Source: DASQPR01 sp963836785
GTDB taxonomy: Bacteria > Actinomycetota > Actinomycetes > Mycobacteriales > Micromonosporaceae
Direction of reading: 5' to 3'
NCBI GenBank assembly: GCA_963836785.1
Contig: CAWIKW010000005.1
Location: 665,817-729,816 of the forward strand
Length of the DNA stretch: 64,000 nucleotides
The notes beneath the pieces are model-generated. The model worked only from the letters and a program-made list of their open reading frames with translations, ran no database searches and was not told the origin of the DNA. Position 1 is the stretch's first letter. Every line of letters starts with the position of its first letter. Position numbers and translations under genes: made by a program. Below, piece by piece: positions 32,897 through 42,426 of this stretch.

Positions 32897-34681
32897 TCAG
32901 TCCTGCCCGGATTCGCCGTCGGAGTGGCCGCCGTGGCCATGCCCGCCGTGCCCCTTACCGTCGCCGTCGCCGCCGGATGACCCGGATTTCCCGGACGACG
33001 ACGGCTTCCCCTTCGCGGAGGTTGGCCTGGCGGTGTCGGTTGGTCCGGTGGTCACGGTCTTTGTCGTGGCCGATGTCGGCGCCTGCGTCAGGCAGTCGGT
33101 GCCGTTGAGGGTCACCGCGGTCGGGATCCGGTTCGTTCCGGTATAGGCGGCGCTGATCGGTACGACGACGGATTGGCTCACCGCCAACGACTGAGCACCG
33201 ACCGTCTGCGCGACGACTGTCTTACCGGTCTGGGTGATCGCAGCGGCGTACGGCTTGCCTTCGGTCGGTGTCACGGTCACGTGCGCGACTGAGTTCGTCA
33301 TCGCGACTGCGTTGGTATCACCCGCCGCCGTCGCGCTCGCCGGTCTGAGGCGCTGGCCGCCCGGGAACGCGAACTCCAGACGCCAGCCACGCAACGCCAC
33401 ATCACTCGCGTTGGTCACCGTGACGTGACCGGAGAAGCCGCTGCCCCAGTCGCGATCGACCGCGAAAGCCGCCAGACACGGCGACGCACCGGCGTAGGTG
33501 GCACCCGAGTCGTCGCCGCGGCCGAGCGCGCCCCAGGCGACGCCCAGGAGCGCCAGGGAGATCGTCATGATCGCGGCCGCGAGCAGGTACGTCCGGCGCC
33601 GAGCGGTCGATTGTTTCGCCTGCGGCCCGACACCGGCGGCCCGGCCGCTCGCCGCGCGGACGGAGCCCGCCAGCGAGCGCGTCGTGGATAGGGCGCTTCC
33701 CGGGCTGGGTCGGGGCAGCGGACCCGTCGGATGGGGCGAGTCCGGTGAGAACCCGGCGTCGAGGGCCGATGTGCCAGTAAGCGCCACGAATGGCGGCGAC
33801 GTCGGTGCAATGCTCGCGACATGCGCCGGCGCCGGGGAGATGGACGCGTTGCTGGCCAACGTCGCGAGCCACAGCGTGCTCGCGAGTTCGGCGCTGGACG
33901 GCCGAGCGTGCGGGTCCTTGTCAAGGCAGGCCGCGCAGATCCGGGCGACGTCCGGACGCAGATCGTCGATGGCCGGCATCGGCATTGGATCGGCGAACAT
34001 GTGCGCGCGCAGCAGGCCGGTGCTCGTGTCGGCCGGCCACGGCAGGCTGCCGGTCAGGGCGCGGTAGAGCAGCACGCCGAGTCCGTACACATCGGACGCC
34101 GGCTGCGCGGGCGCGTCCGCGATCCGTTCCGGCGCGAGATAGGCCGGCGTGCCGAGCAGGCGTCCGTCTGCGTCCGCGTCGGGTGCCCCGATCATCGCGC
34201 AGATGCCGAAGTCGACGAGCTTCGCGCCACCGTCGGTGAGGATCACGTTGTCCGGCTTGACATCGCGATGGACGAGACCGTGCGCGTGTGCGTCGCGAAG
34301 CGCGTCGGCGACCTGCGCCGCCATCGCGATCGCGGCCGTCGGCGGCATCGCGCCCGTACGCAGGCGGTGCGACAGGGGCTCACCGGTCACGTACTCCATG
34401 ACGAGGTAGCTCGCCGCGGTATCGGTCTCGCCGTAGTCGTAGACCTGAGCGATGCGCGGTGTGTTCAGCCGACCGTACGCGCGTGCTTCCGTTCGAAGCT
34501 GGAGCCGGAACCGATCGCTGCCGGCCCGGGACAGCATCTTGACCGCGACAGGGCGGTCGAGCACGTCGTCATGGGCCCGCCAGACCACCGACATGCCGCC
34601 GCTGCCGATCAACTCGGCCAGCCGATAACGGCCGCCGACCACGTCACCTGCTCGCCACCTCGGCTCGGCATTCGTCGCCAT
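32897..34681 (-). CDS. Transmembrane Ser/Thr protein kinase with extracellular CBM2-like domain
   Basis: A 594-residue receptor-like kinase. Kinase domain at about 18-275: Gly-rich loop LIGSGGMSVV, AVKMLSR (ATP Lys), LVHRDVKPDN and LVDFGICA. A Pro/Ser/Thr linker follows, then one membrane helix at about 363-385 (YLLAAAIMTISLALLGVAWGAL). Outside is a family 2 carbohydrate-binding-like domain (about 400-510: DWGSGFSGHVTVTNASDVALRGWRLEFAFPG) and a Thr/Ser/Lys/Gly/His-rich tail. The sensed ligand may be cell-wall or other polysaccharide, which is inference. Confidence 0.92.
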   Translation of the reverse strand: MATNAEPRWRAGDVVGGRYRLAELIGSGGMSVVWRAHDDVLDRPVAVKMLSRAGSDRFRLQLRTEARAYGRLNTPRIAQVYDYGETDTAASYLVMEYVTGEPLSHRLRTGAMPPTAAIAMAAQVADALRDAHAHGLVHRDVKPDNVILTDGGAKLVDFGICAMIGAPDADADGRLLGTPAYLAPERIADAPAQPASDVYGLGVLLYRALTGSLPWPADTSTGLLRAHMFADPMPMPAIDDLRPDVARICAACLDKDPHARPSSAELASTLWLATLASNASISPAPAHVASIAPTSPPFVALTGTSALDAGFSPDSPHPTGPLPRPSPGSALSTTRSLAGSVRAASGRAAGVGPQAKQSTARRRTYLLAAAIMTISLALLGVAWGALGRGDDSGATYAGASPCLAAFAVDRDWGSGFSGHVTVTNASDVALRGWRLEFAFPGGQRLRPASATAAGDTNAVAMTNSVAHVTVTPTEGKPYAAAITQTGKTVVAQTVGAQSLAVSQSVVVPISAAYTGTNRIPTAVTLNGTDCLTQAPTSATTKTVTTGPTDTARPTSAKGKPSSSGKSGSSGGDGDGKGHGGHGHGGHSDGESGQD

Positions 34682-34820
34682 CACACGTCTCCGCATTCGT
34701 TTGTCCGGGGGTTTGTACCGGGCACACGCTGCACCGATGCGGTCCCTTGATGGCCGGTCGTTACCCGCGAGGCGTTCGCGGCAAACGGCCGCCGCCCCTC
34801 GGTCGAGGCTGCGGACAAAT

Positions 34821-34839
34821 TCTGAAAGAGCCTTTCGCA
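34821..34839. promoter_or_regulatory. Distal operator copy upstream of the ArsR-like regulator
   Basis: TCTGAAAG-AGC-CTTTCGCA repeats the arm and spacing of the proximal box with two mismatches in the right arm. The two centres are 44 bp apart, near four helical turns, so dimers could bind on one DNA face. Confidence 0.6.
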
Positions 34840-34864
34840 TTCTCCGCCGGCCCGTTACGGTGTG

Positions 34865-34883
34865 TCTGAAAGAAGCTTTCAGA
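34865..34883. promoter_or_regulatory. Proximal operator, perfect 8-3-8 palindrome
   Basis: TCTGAAAG-AAG-CTTTCAGA ends 14 bp before the ATG of the ArsR-like regulator. It is an exact inverted repeat in a region with no other feature, and is best read as the autoregulatory site of that regulator. Confidence 0.75.
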
Positions 34884-34897
34884 ATTGGGGTACGGGC

Positions 34898-35476
34898 ATG
34901 CCGCGTGAAGTACGCCGACACATCACCGAGCCGGAGGCGCTGGACGCGCTCGCCCATCCGGTGCGCCTCGAGCTCATCAACTACCTGATGGCGAGTGGCC
35001 CGGCGACCGCTTCGGTGTGCGCCCGGGCCGTCGGAGACACGCCGTCCAATTGCAGCTATCACCTCCGTACGCTGGCCAAAGCCGGGCTGGTCGACACGGT
35101 GGAGTCCGACGACGGCCGGGAGCGGCCGTGGCGCGCTCTGGTCACCGGTTATGACACCGACCTCGCCGACCCGGATCAGCCGCTCTCGCCCGAGGCCAGC
35201 CGGCTGTTGGCCGTGTCGCTCCAACGCGACCAGCAGATCGTCCGTGACTTCATGACTCGACGCCACGAGGCCCCGGCGGCATGGCGCGCGGCGTACGCAT
35301 ACGCGACGTACACGCTGCGCCTGAGCCCGGACGAGCTGGTGGCGCTCGGTACGCAGATCGACGCGTTGATCCGGCCCTATCTGTCGGCCACGCGCGAGGA
35401 CGCCCCGAACGGCGCCGGCCTGGTGCACGTCGGTCTGCACGCGGTGCCGACGCCCGACCTCGAGTCCGGGTCATGA
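34898..35476 (+). CDS. ArsR-like winged-helix regulator
   Basis: A 192-residue protein with an N-terminal winged helix (ALDALAHPVRLELINYLMAS ... SNCSYHLRTLAKAGLVDTVE, residues 15-75) and a helical C-terminal region that probably dimerises or binds ligand. Upstream are two copies of a TCTGAAAG palindrome. It overlaps the downstream MFS gene by ATGA, a regulator-exporter pair often induced by the exported drug. ATG at 34898; a longer ORF from 34862 would run through the operator. Confidence 0.88.
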   Translation: MPREVRRHITEPEALDALAHPVRLELINYLMASGPATASVCARAVGDTPSNCSYHLRTLAKAGLVDTVESDDGRERPWRALVTGYDTDLADPDQPLSPEASRLLAVSLQRDQQIVRDFMTRRHEAPAAWRAAYAYATYTLRLSPDELVALGTQIDALIRPYLSATREDAPNGAGLVHVGLHAVPTPDLESGS

Positions 35477-36711
35477 CCGCACTCCGTACGCCGAACTTCC
35501 GCCGCCTCTGGCTCGCCGGCCTGGTCTCGGACACCGGCGACTGGCTGTTGTTGGCGAGCCTGCCGATCGTCGTCTACCAGTTCACCGGGTCGACCCTCGG
35601 CACCGCGGCCGCGTTTCTGGTCGAGCTGATCCCGCCGGTGCTGCTGGCACCGCTCGTCGGCCGGATCGCCGATCGATGGGACCGCCGCCGCACGCTGATG
35701 CTCGTGTCGCTGTTGCAGGCGCTCGCCCTGATACCGCTGCTTTTCGTGCACGCCCGATCCGACCTGCCGATCGTGTACGTGGTCATCGCGCTGCAGGCCG
35801 CATTGGCCAGCGTCTTCGATCCGACGAAGAACGCGCTGCTGCCGACGCTCGTCGCCGATGACGAGTTGGTGTCGGCGAACTCGTTGGTCGGCCTGAACCA
35901 GAACATCGGGCGACTCGTCGGTGCGCCGATCGGTGGTGTGCTGCTCGCAATCGGCGGCGGACTGACCGGCGTCGTCGTCGTGGACGCGGTGAGTTTCCTC
36001 GTCGCCGTGGGACTCATCGGCCGGCTCACGACCGTACCCGGGAAAGAGCCGACCGCGGACGTCGCCACCGCGAACGTGGCCGGACACGCACCGGGCTGGC
36101 GTGCGGCGCTGGCCCCACGCGAGATCCGCGGCGCCCTCGCGACGCTGTTTCTGGCGAGTGTCGCGCAGGGACTGTTCGTGGTGCTGTTCGTGGTGTTCGT
36201 CGCGCGGGCGTTGCACGGCGACTCGACCGAGATCGGCACGTTGCGGGGCGTCCAGGCGATCGGCGCTATCGGTGGTGGGTTGCTCCTCGCGGTCGCGAGC
36301 CGCCTCGCGCCCGGCCGGCTCACCGCGATCTCGGCGATCGCGTTCGGGCTGCTCGACCTCGCGATCTGGAACGCACCGCAGCTGACGACCGCGGTGCCGG
36401 TCTACGTCGTGCTGTTCATCGCGGCCGGGGTGCCCGGCGTGGCGATGGTGACCGGGCTGCTCAGCGTCGTCCAACGCGCGACCCCGGACGGCCGGCGGGG
36501 GACCGTCTTCGCGGCGTTCGGTCTGGCCGCGAGCGTCGGCCAGGCGGCGGGCATGATCGCTGGTGGTCTGCTCGGAGATCGATGGGGCGTCGTGGCCGTG
36601 CTCAACGGCCAGGGCGTGCTGTATCTGCTGGCCGGGCTCGTCGCGGCACGGTGGCTCACCCGACCGGCGATCCCGGCCGAGCAGGTGCCGGCACCGACTC
36701 CGGTCGCATGA
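35473..36711 (+). CDS. MFS transporter (MFS_3, enterobactin-exporter-like)
   Basis: A 412-residue transporter with about 12 helices. It starts MTALRTPNFRRLWLAGLVSDTGDW, the hallmark of the EntS-like MFS_3 group, and has GRIADRWDRRRTLML in the TM2-3 loop and DPTKNALLPTLV later. Expected to export a small molecule or siderophore-like compound, or drug. It is translationally coupled to the ArsR-like gene and presumably repressed by it. Confidence 0.9.
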   Translation: MTALRTPNFRRLWLAGLVSDTGDWLLLASLPIVVYQFTGSTLGTAAAFLVELIPPVLLAPLVGRIADRWDRRRTLMLVSLLQALALIPLLFVHARSDLPIVYVVIALQAALASVFDPTKNALLPTLVADDELVSANSLVGLNQNIGRLVGAPIGGVLLAIGGGLTGVVVVDAVSFLVAVGLIGRLTTVPGKEPTADVATANVAGHAPGWRAALAPREIRGALATLFLASVAQGLFVVLFVVFVARALHGDSTEIGTLRGVQAIGAIGGGLLLAVASRLAPGRLTAISAIAFGLLDLAIWNAPQLTTAVPVYVVLFIAAGVPGVAMVTGLLSVVQRATPDGRRGTVFAAFGLAASVGQAAGMIAGGLLGDRWGVVAVLNGQGVLYLLAGLVAARWLTRPAIPAEQVPAPTPVA

Positions 36712-36834
36712 TGGCCTCGGGCCGGTACTGCCCGCGGGGCGACCGGTAGCATCCTGGTTCCGTGCGGTCCCGGCCGGTGCCACAGCAGATCATCCAACCG
36801 GCCCGAAGATCGCGTGTCCCATACAAGCGTGAGG

Positions 36835-38157
36835 ATGCCTGACGTGCGCGTGCTGATTGCGAGCCACTACACATCCGAGGCGATGGGCGGTGAGGCCGCC
36901 ATCCCGCTGCGGCTGTTCGATCGGCTTCGGCAGCACGGTGTCGACGCGTGGCTCGTGGCGCACGACGGTGATCGGGCCGAGCTGACCGAGCGGTTCGCCG
37001 ACTGCCCGGACCGGCTGATCCTCACGCGTGGCTGGCGTTCACTGTCGCAGGTCTTCACGTTCGGGCAGAAACTGCCCGACGGCCTGCGATCGGTCGCGTG
37101 GGGCATCACCCAGGTGGAGCGCCAGCAGGCGATGGTCGGCGAGATTCGCAAGCTCGTGCGCGAACTGTCGATCGACGTCGTGCACCAGCCGATCGGGATC
37201 GCTCCGAACATGCCGTCGCCCTTGACGCGGCTGGGAGCCCCACTCGTCGTCGGTCCGTTGAACGGCGGTCTCAGCATGCCGCCGGCATTCCGAGGTCGCG
37301 ATTCCCGGACCGCGCGCATGGTGCAGGCCGCGCGCCGGCCGGTCGGGCACGCGGCACACCACATCATCCGCGGCAAGCTCGAAGCGTCCGTGGTGCTCGC
37401 GGCGAACGAACACACGCGGGCGCTCCTGCCGGCGCCGGCACTGGCCCGATCGCGGATCATGCCGGAGAGCGCGGTCGTCTTCGGCGACTGGCCGGCGAAG
37501 GACTATCACTCCAGCGGGGCCGCCGGCGCTGGCGGCGCTAGGGCTGGCGGCGCTGGCGGGGGCGGCCCCAGCGGGGCTGCGGGCGCTGCCGGGGCCGCGC
37601 CGATTCGCTTTGTATATCTGGGGCGGCTGGTCGCGTACAAATCGCCGGATCTGCTGATCGAGGGCTTCGCGCTCGCAGGTAAGAGCGTCGACGCCCGACT
37701 CGAGATCATCGGTGACGGCCCGATGCGGGCCGACCTGGAGGCGTTGGCGCGGCGGCTCGGCGTGGCCGACCGGGTGACGTTCGCCGGTTGGCTCACCAAG
37801 CCCGAAGCGTCGGCGCGGCTGCGGGACAGCGACGTGTTCGTGCACCCGAGCCTTCGCGAGCCCGGCGGCACCTCGGTCCTCGAAGCGATGGCGACCGGAC
37901 TGCCGTGCATCGTGGCCGACTGGGGTGGGCCGGCCGAGTACATCGAAGACGGCACCGGTATCCGGGTCAGCGTGGCGTCGCGGGAGACGTTCGTCGCTAA
38001 CATCGCCGTCGCGATGAAGCAGCTGGCGGCCGACCCCGAGCTGCGCAAAGAGATGGGCATGAAGGCTCGAGCCCGCGTCGCCGAATACTACGACTGGGAC
38101 GTACTGACCGCGCAGCTTGTCAAGATCTATCAGGAGCTGACGGACTCGCGGTTCTAG
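36835..38157 (+). CDS. GT4 family glycosyltransferase
   Basis: A 440-residue GT-B enzyme. N-terminal domain: VLIASHYTSEAMGGEAAIPLRLF; C-terminal nucleotide-sugar domain: FVYLGRLVAYKSPDLLIEGFALA, RVTFAGWLTKPEA, and the E-x7-E motif in HPSLREPGGTSVLEAMATGLP. A 33-residue Gly/Ala insert (about 226-258) lies between the two halves where a linker is expected. Transfers a sugar to an envelope or secondary metabolite acceptor; donor unknown. GAGG at 36831 may instead start translation at GTG 36844. Confidence 0.92.
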   Translation: MPDVRVLIASHYTSEAMGGEAAIPLRLFDRLRQHGVDAWLVAHDGDRAELTERFADCPDRLILTRGWRSLSQVFTFGQKLPDGLRSVAWGITQVERQQAMVGEIRKLVRELSIDVVHQPIGIAPNMPSPLTRLGAPLVVGPLNGGLSMPPAFRGRDSRTARMVQAARRPVGHAAHHIIRGKLEASVVLAANEHTRALLPAPALARSRIMPESAVVFGDWPAKDYHSSGAAGAGGARAGGAGGGGPSGAAGAAGAAPIRFVYLGRLVAYKSPDLLIEGFALAGKSVDARLEIIGDGPMRADLEALARRLGVADRVTFAGWLTKPEASARLRDSDVFVHPSLREPGGTSVLEAMATGLPCIVADWGGPAEYIEDGTGIRVSVASRETFVANIAVAMKQLAADPELRKEMGMKARARVAEYYDWDVLTAQLVKIYQELTDSRF

Positions 38158-38207
38158 CCGGTCGCCGTACGTCACGCGCGCCAGACGGCGTACCAGCGGG
38201 AAACGCC

Positions 38208-38237
38208 GCCGGCCCGCGGGATCACCCACGGGCCGGC
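38208..38237. terminator. Bidirectional terminator hairpin
   Basis: GCCGGCCCG (38208-38216) pairs perfectly with CGGGCCGGC (38229-38237), and the loop itself closes GGG-ATCA-CCC, giving 12 pairs with one mismatch. It lies between the converging GT4 and nuclease genes. Confidence 0.75.
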
Positions 38238-38269
38238 ACTGCTTCTATCGGGCTATCCAGTCTATCGGG

Positions 38270-40658
38270 CTACCCCAGTAGCCCGGCTATCGGGAAGAGC
38301 GGGAAACGGACGACCTGCGGATCGTGGTCGGACGTCTGGTTCGCGAATTCGGCATTGATGTGGACGATGTCGTACTGGTGCGGCTCGGCCGCGAGAGCGC
38401 CGGAGATCAGGATGTGGTCCAGAATCTCCGAATTGCCCTCGAAGTCGTAGCTGTACTGTTCCGGCGCCGGAAGCGTACGCGGCAGGTCGGTCAGGTAGCC
38501 ATCACCCACAAGGATGTCGGCCGTCGGGCTGAACTGGAAATCGTTCAGATCACCGAGCGCCACCACGGCCGCGTTCGGATTTGCGGCCCGGATCTGATCG
38601 ATGAACGCCCGCTCCAACGTTGCCTGCTGATGCCGCTGGACCGCGCTCGGCTCCGCGATCGGCTGGAACCGACCCATCAACGGGTCGTCGCCGCCCTTCG
38701 AGTCGAAGTGGTTGCCGATCACGATCACCTGTCGACCCTTGAAGCGGAACTCGCCGACCAGCGGCTTGCGCGAGTCGTCCCACGCCGCGTTCGTCGGGTC
38801 GATGAGGCCGGGCGACTGGGTCAGCTGTGCCGTGCCGAGCACCTTCTTGACACCGACCGAACTCGTCGCGCTGCCGCCCGGCCGGTCGATGAACTGCACG
38901 CCCGCGGTCCGTACGGAACAGGAACGCGACCCGGATGTTGCCGCCGGGCTCGCCGCCGTTGGTGTCGTTGACCGGATCGATTTCGCGGTAGGCGTACGTC
39001 GGCCCGCCGGCGGCCGTGATGGCCGCGACGAGCTTGTCGAGCGTCACGTTCGCCGCGACCACGCCGTCGTCGACCGCACCGTCGTTGTCCTGGATCTCTT
39101 CGAGCGAAACGATGTCCGGCGACTGAAGGTTGTGTACGAGTCCGGTGGCGAGCCGGTCGAACTTGTCCTGCGGATCGGTCGGCGCGAGGTTCTCCACGTT
39201 GTACGTCGCGATCGCCAGATCGAGCGGACCCTGCTTCTGGGTCACCTCGGGCTGGATGGTGCTCGGCGTGACGGTCGGCGACGTGAGCGGGTGGAGGTAG
39301 TAGTCGCCGAAGTCGTAGTCGAGCACGCCGACCGTGGCACCGGGGAACGTCGCCCCGACGCTGACCTGCGGAACCGGCGCGAGCGTCGAGTCCATGATGA
39401 TGCGCTCGGTGTTCGGGTCGGCGTACGACCCGTAGAGGACTCCGCCGCGCGGGGTGCGCGTGGCGTTCGAGCCGGCCGGGATGATCGGGATCTCCCCGAA
39501 CGTGTTCGTCGGCCCCACCGCTTGTGCGTCGTTGACCTGGACGAGCATGCCCTCCATCGACTCGTAGAAGTCGAGCGCGTTCACGGTCGGGTCGAACGGA
39601 GCGGTTTCCACGTCGCCAGGAGCGTCCGTACGGGGGACGTCCGGAGCGACCCGACCGCCGGGGCCGATGACCACCGGCGCCGGGAGTGTGGCGCCGCTGC
39701 TGACGACGGTCACCGTCGGGCTGCCGAGTTCGGTGTTGGACAGGTTCGACGCGTCGCCGCCCGGTCGGAATTCGTTGACCGTACCGCTGACCAGCACGCT
39801 GTCCGCGACCGAGACGGTCGGCTTTGAGCTGGTGAAGACGAACAGGCCCTCACTCGTCGCGATGTTGTTGTCGGGCTGCGGGTCCTGGAACCAGAAGCCG
39901 TTCGTGCTGACCGCCGTTACGACCCCCGGCACCGACGTGACCTTCTGACCGACGAGCGGCGAGCGGTGTGCCGCTCCCTGGATGTCGTGGATGAAGGCGG
40001 ACGTCGGCGGCGGGTTGCCGCCGCCACCGCCGCCCGGTCCTTCGCCGGCCGAGTTCTGCGGCGCGGGTGCCCCGGCCGTGAAGTCGGCGGCGTTGTTGTC
40101 GGTGTCGGTCGCGCCGCCCGCGGCGCGCAGATCGGCCGTTGTGTTCGAAAGGCCGGGGGCGGCCGCGGTCTCGAAGTCGTTCGCCGCGCCGTAACCGACG
40201 AAGTCGCGCACACCGGCGGCGCTCGAGCAGGTCGCGCCGCACGAAAGCGCGGTCGCGGCAGTCACGAGCGCGACCTTGCCGGAGGCGGCGCTCATCGCGA
40301 TCGACCCGGACGCGTCCGGAGTGGGCAGCGCGGTCGTGCCGCCGGTGCCGGCCGACTCCTGGACCAGGTAGTCGCCGCCCGGCGCGATACTGCCGGACAA
40401 CTGCGTGACCTGCCATGACGTGCCGGCAGCGGACGCGTACTGCACGCTCCAGCCGGTGAGGTCGACCGCGGTCGTGCCACGGTTGAACAACTCGATGTAG
40501 TCGTTGGTCAGGGTCGCGCCGGCGTTGCCACCACCCCCGTACACCTGGGCAATGTCGACGTCGGGTGAGGCGGCGAAGGCGGGCGCGGCGAGGGCGAGCG
40601 CGGCGATGGTGGTGGCCGCGGCGCCCAGCGCTATCCGGGAGCGGAGAGTCATGCCCAT
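38270..40658 (-). pseudogene. Secreted LTD-containing endonuclease/exonuclease/phosphatase, frameshifted
   Basis: A large secreted nuclease-like protein. Signal peptide: TLRSRIALGAAATTIAALAL ending AFA-ASP; lamin-tail domain (about 33-150: VYGGGGNAGATLTNDYIELFN); an ExeM/NucH-like OB segment; EEP nuclease from about residue 480 with LAIATYNVENL, IVSLEEIQDNDG, GNHFDSKGG, VVALGDLNDF and SDHDPQVVRF. The frame breaks in FRTDRG/VQFIDRPGG. Deleting one base of the CCC at 38901-38903 restores it, and the length is 3n+1. ATG 40658 or 40652. Degrades extracellular DNA or phosphoesters, by inference. Confidence 0.9.
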
Positions 40659-40791
40659 GTGCCTAACAGAGTCAAGCATCGACATCAATAAGCGCGGATG
40701 GCCTGTCGGCAAATGACGGGTCGACTTCCCGACGCAGTGTTCACCGGAAATGTCTTGCGGCGTGAATCGACGGCCGTCTAGCGTGCCCGCA

Positions 40792-42354
40792 ATGACCACC
40801 GCCGCCATGCCCGTCCCCGCTGGTCCGGTCGATCTGAACGTCGCTCCCGCCGTACCGTCGGGTCCGGATTTGCCGCGCTACGCGTGGCGGCCGGTCGGCG
40901 CCGTGGCCATTGTGGTGGGTGCCCTGCTCGCGGTCACCGCGAATGGCTACGGCTATCACCGCGACGAGCTTTACTTCCGGATGCTCGCGGCCCATCCGGC
41001 CTGGGGTTATGTCGATGAGCCGCCGATGACGCCCATGCTGGTACGGGCGTCGACGGCGCTGTTCGGCGACTCGCTGTGGGCGCTTCGCGTGCCGGCGATC
41101 CTGTTCGCGGTCGCGACGGTCATGCTTGTCGCGTTGCTGTGCCGCGAACTCGGCGGGAACCGGTTGGCGCAGGTGCTGGCGGCGTTCGGCGGAGCGGGCG
41201 CGTTCCCGCTCATCGCCGGCCACGTGTTCCTGACCGCCACGCCCGACCTCGCGGTCTGGGTGCTCGTCGTGTTGTTCGCCTGCCGAGCGCTGCTGCGCGA
41301 CGAGCCGCGATGGTGGCTCGCGGCCGGCGTGACCGTCGGCATCGGCCTCTACAACAAGCAGCTGATCGTCCTATTGCTGATCGGCCTCGCGGTCGGGTTG
41401 CTGATCGCGGGCCCGCGTAAGGCTCTGGCGAGCACGTGGCTATGGGCCGGCGTCGGGCTGGCAATCGTCATCGCGCTGCCGACGCTGATCTACCAGGCCA
41501 CCAACGGTTGGCCCGAGCTGCACATGGCCAGCGCCATCTCGACCGACAAGGGCGGCGACGACCGGGTCACGTACGTGCCGTTCCAGCTCATCCTGCTCGG
41601 CCCGCCGATGGTGCCGATCTGGATCGCGGGGCTCGTCGGCCTGTTCCGCGATCCACGGTGGCGACCGATCCGGTCGCTCGGGTGGGCCTACCTGATCGTG
41701 TCGGTGATCGTGCTGGTCAGTGGCGGCCAGGTCTACTACACGTTCGGGCTGCTCGCGCTGTATTACGCGGCCGGCTGCGTACGGGTCGCCCGTTGGGTGC
41801 GATCCGAGCACGGGTTCCGGCGTGGGCGGTTCGCGTGGGTGATCGCGGCGCTCGCGCTGTCGGCCGTCACCGCGATCCCGATCGCGCTGCCGATCGTGCC
41901 GATCGGGTCGCTTGGTGCCTCCGGCATCGGCGCCATCAACCAGACGACACGTGACCAGGTCGGCTGGCCGGCGTACGTACACGAGGTGGCGGCCGTTTAT
42001 GCCGCGTTGCCGGCGGCCGACCGGTCGCACACCGCGGTGATCGCGGAGAACTACGGCGAGGCGGGCGCGATCGACCGGTACGGACCGGCCGACGGCCTGC
42101 CGACCACCGTCTACAGCGGACAGAACCAGCTCTACCACTACGGTCCGCCGCCGGCGGCCGACGACATCGCCCTGATCGTCGGTGCGGATCCCGGCTCCCG
42201 GCTCGCTTCGTTGTTCGCCACCTGCCAGACGGCCGGCACGCTGGACAATCGCGTCGACGTCGACAACGAGGAGCAGGGCCGGCGGATCATCGTCTGCCGC
42301 GAGCCGACCGGGCCTTGGTCGGCCCTGTGGCCGTCGTTCCAGCACTACAGCTGA
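40792..42354 (+). CDS. GT39-type polyprenol-phosphate-dependent membrane glycosyltransferase
   Basis: A 520-residue integral membrane protein with about 11 helices and the GT-C signature near the N-terminus: NGYGYHRDELYFRMLAAHPAW, with the DE pair, and YVDEPPMTPMLVRAS. These match ArnT/PMT_2 enzymes that transfer sugars from polyprenyl phosphate to proteins or cell-wall glycans. The C-terminal periplasmic part is soluble. A start at 40750 would add 14 atypical residues. It runs divergently from the secreted nuclease. Confidence 0.9.
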   Translation: MTTAAMPVPAGPVDLNVAPAVPSGPDLPRYAWRPVGAVAIVVGALLAVTANGYGYHRDELYFRMLAAHPAWGYVDEPPMTPMLVRASTALFGDSLWALRVPAILFAVATVMLVALLCRELGGNRLAQVLAAFGGAGAFPLIAGHVFLTATPDLAVWVLVVLFACRALLRDEPRWWLAAGVTVGIGLYNKQLIVLLLIGLAVGLLIAGPRKALASTWLWAGVGLAIVIALPTLIYQATNGWPELHMASAISTDKGGDDRVTYVPFQLILLGPPMVPIWIAGLVGLFRDPRWRPIRSLGWAYLIVSVIVLVSGGQVYYTFGLLALYYAAGCVRVARWVRSEHGFRRGRFAWVIAALALSAVTAIPIALPIVPIGSLGASGIGAINQTTRDQVGWPAYVHEVAAVYAALPAADRSHTAVIAENYGEAGAIDRYGPADGLPTTVYSGQNQLYHYGPPPAADDIALIVGADPGSRLASLFATCQTAGTLDNRVDVDNEEQGRRIIVCREPTGPWSALWPSFQHYS

Positions 42355-42426
42355 CGCGGAAAGGGCTGGCCGGCGGCGCTGCCTGGCGCGTCGCGCTGGC
42401 TGGGGCGCGACGTTGGCGCTCCGCGT

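Noticed and set aside
32897..35440. Kinase gene read from 35440 as an 847-residue protein
   Set aside because: The added part is antisense to the ArsR-like gene and its operators; ATG 34681 with GGAG and the usual kinase N-terminus is correct.
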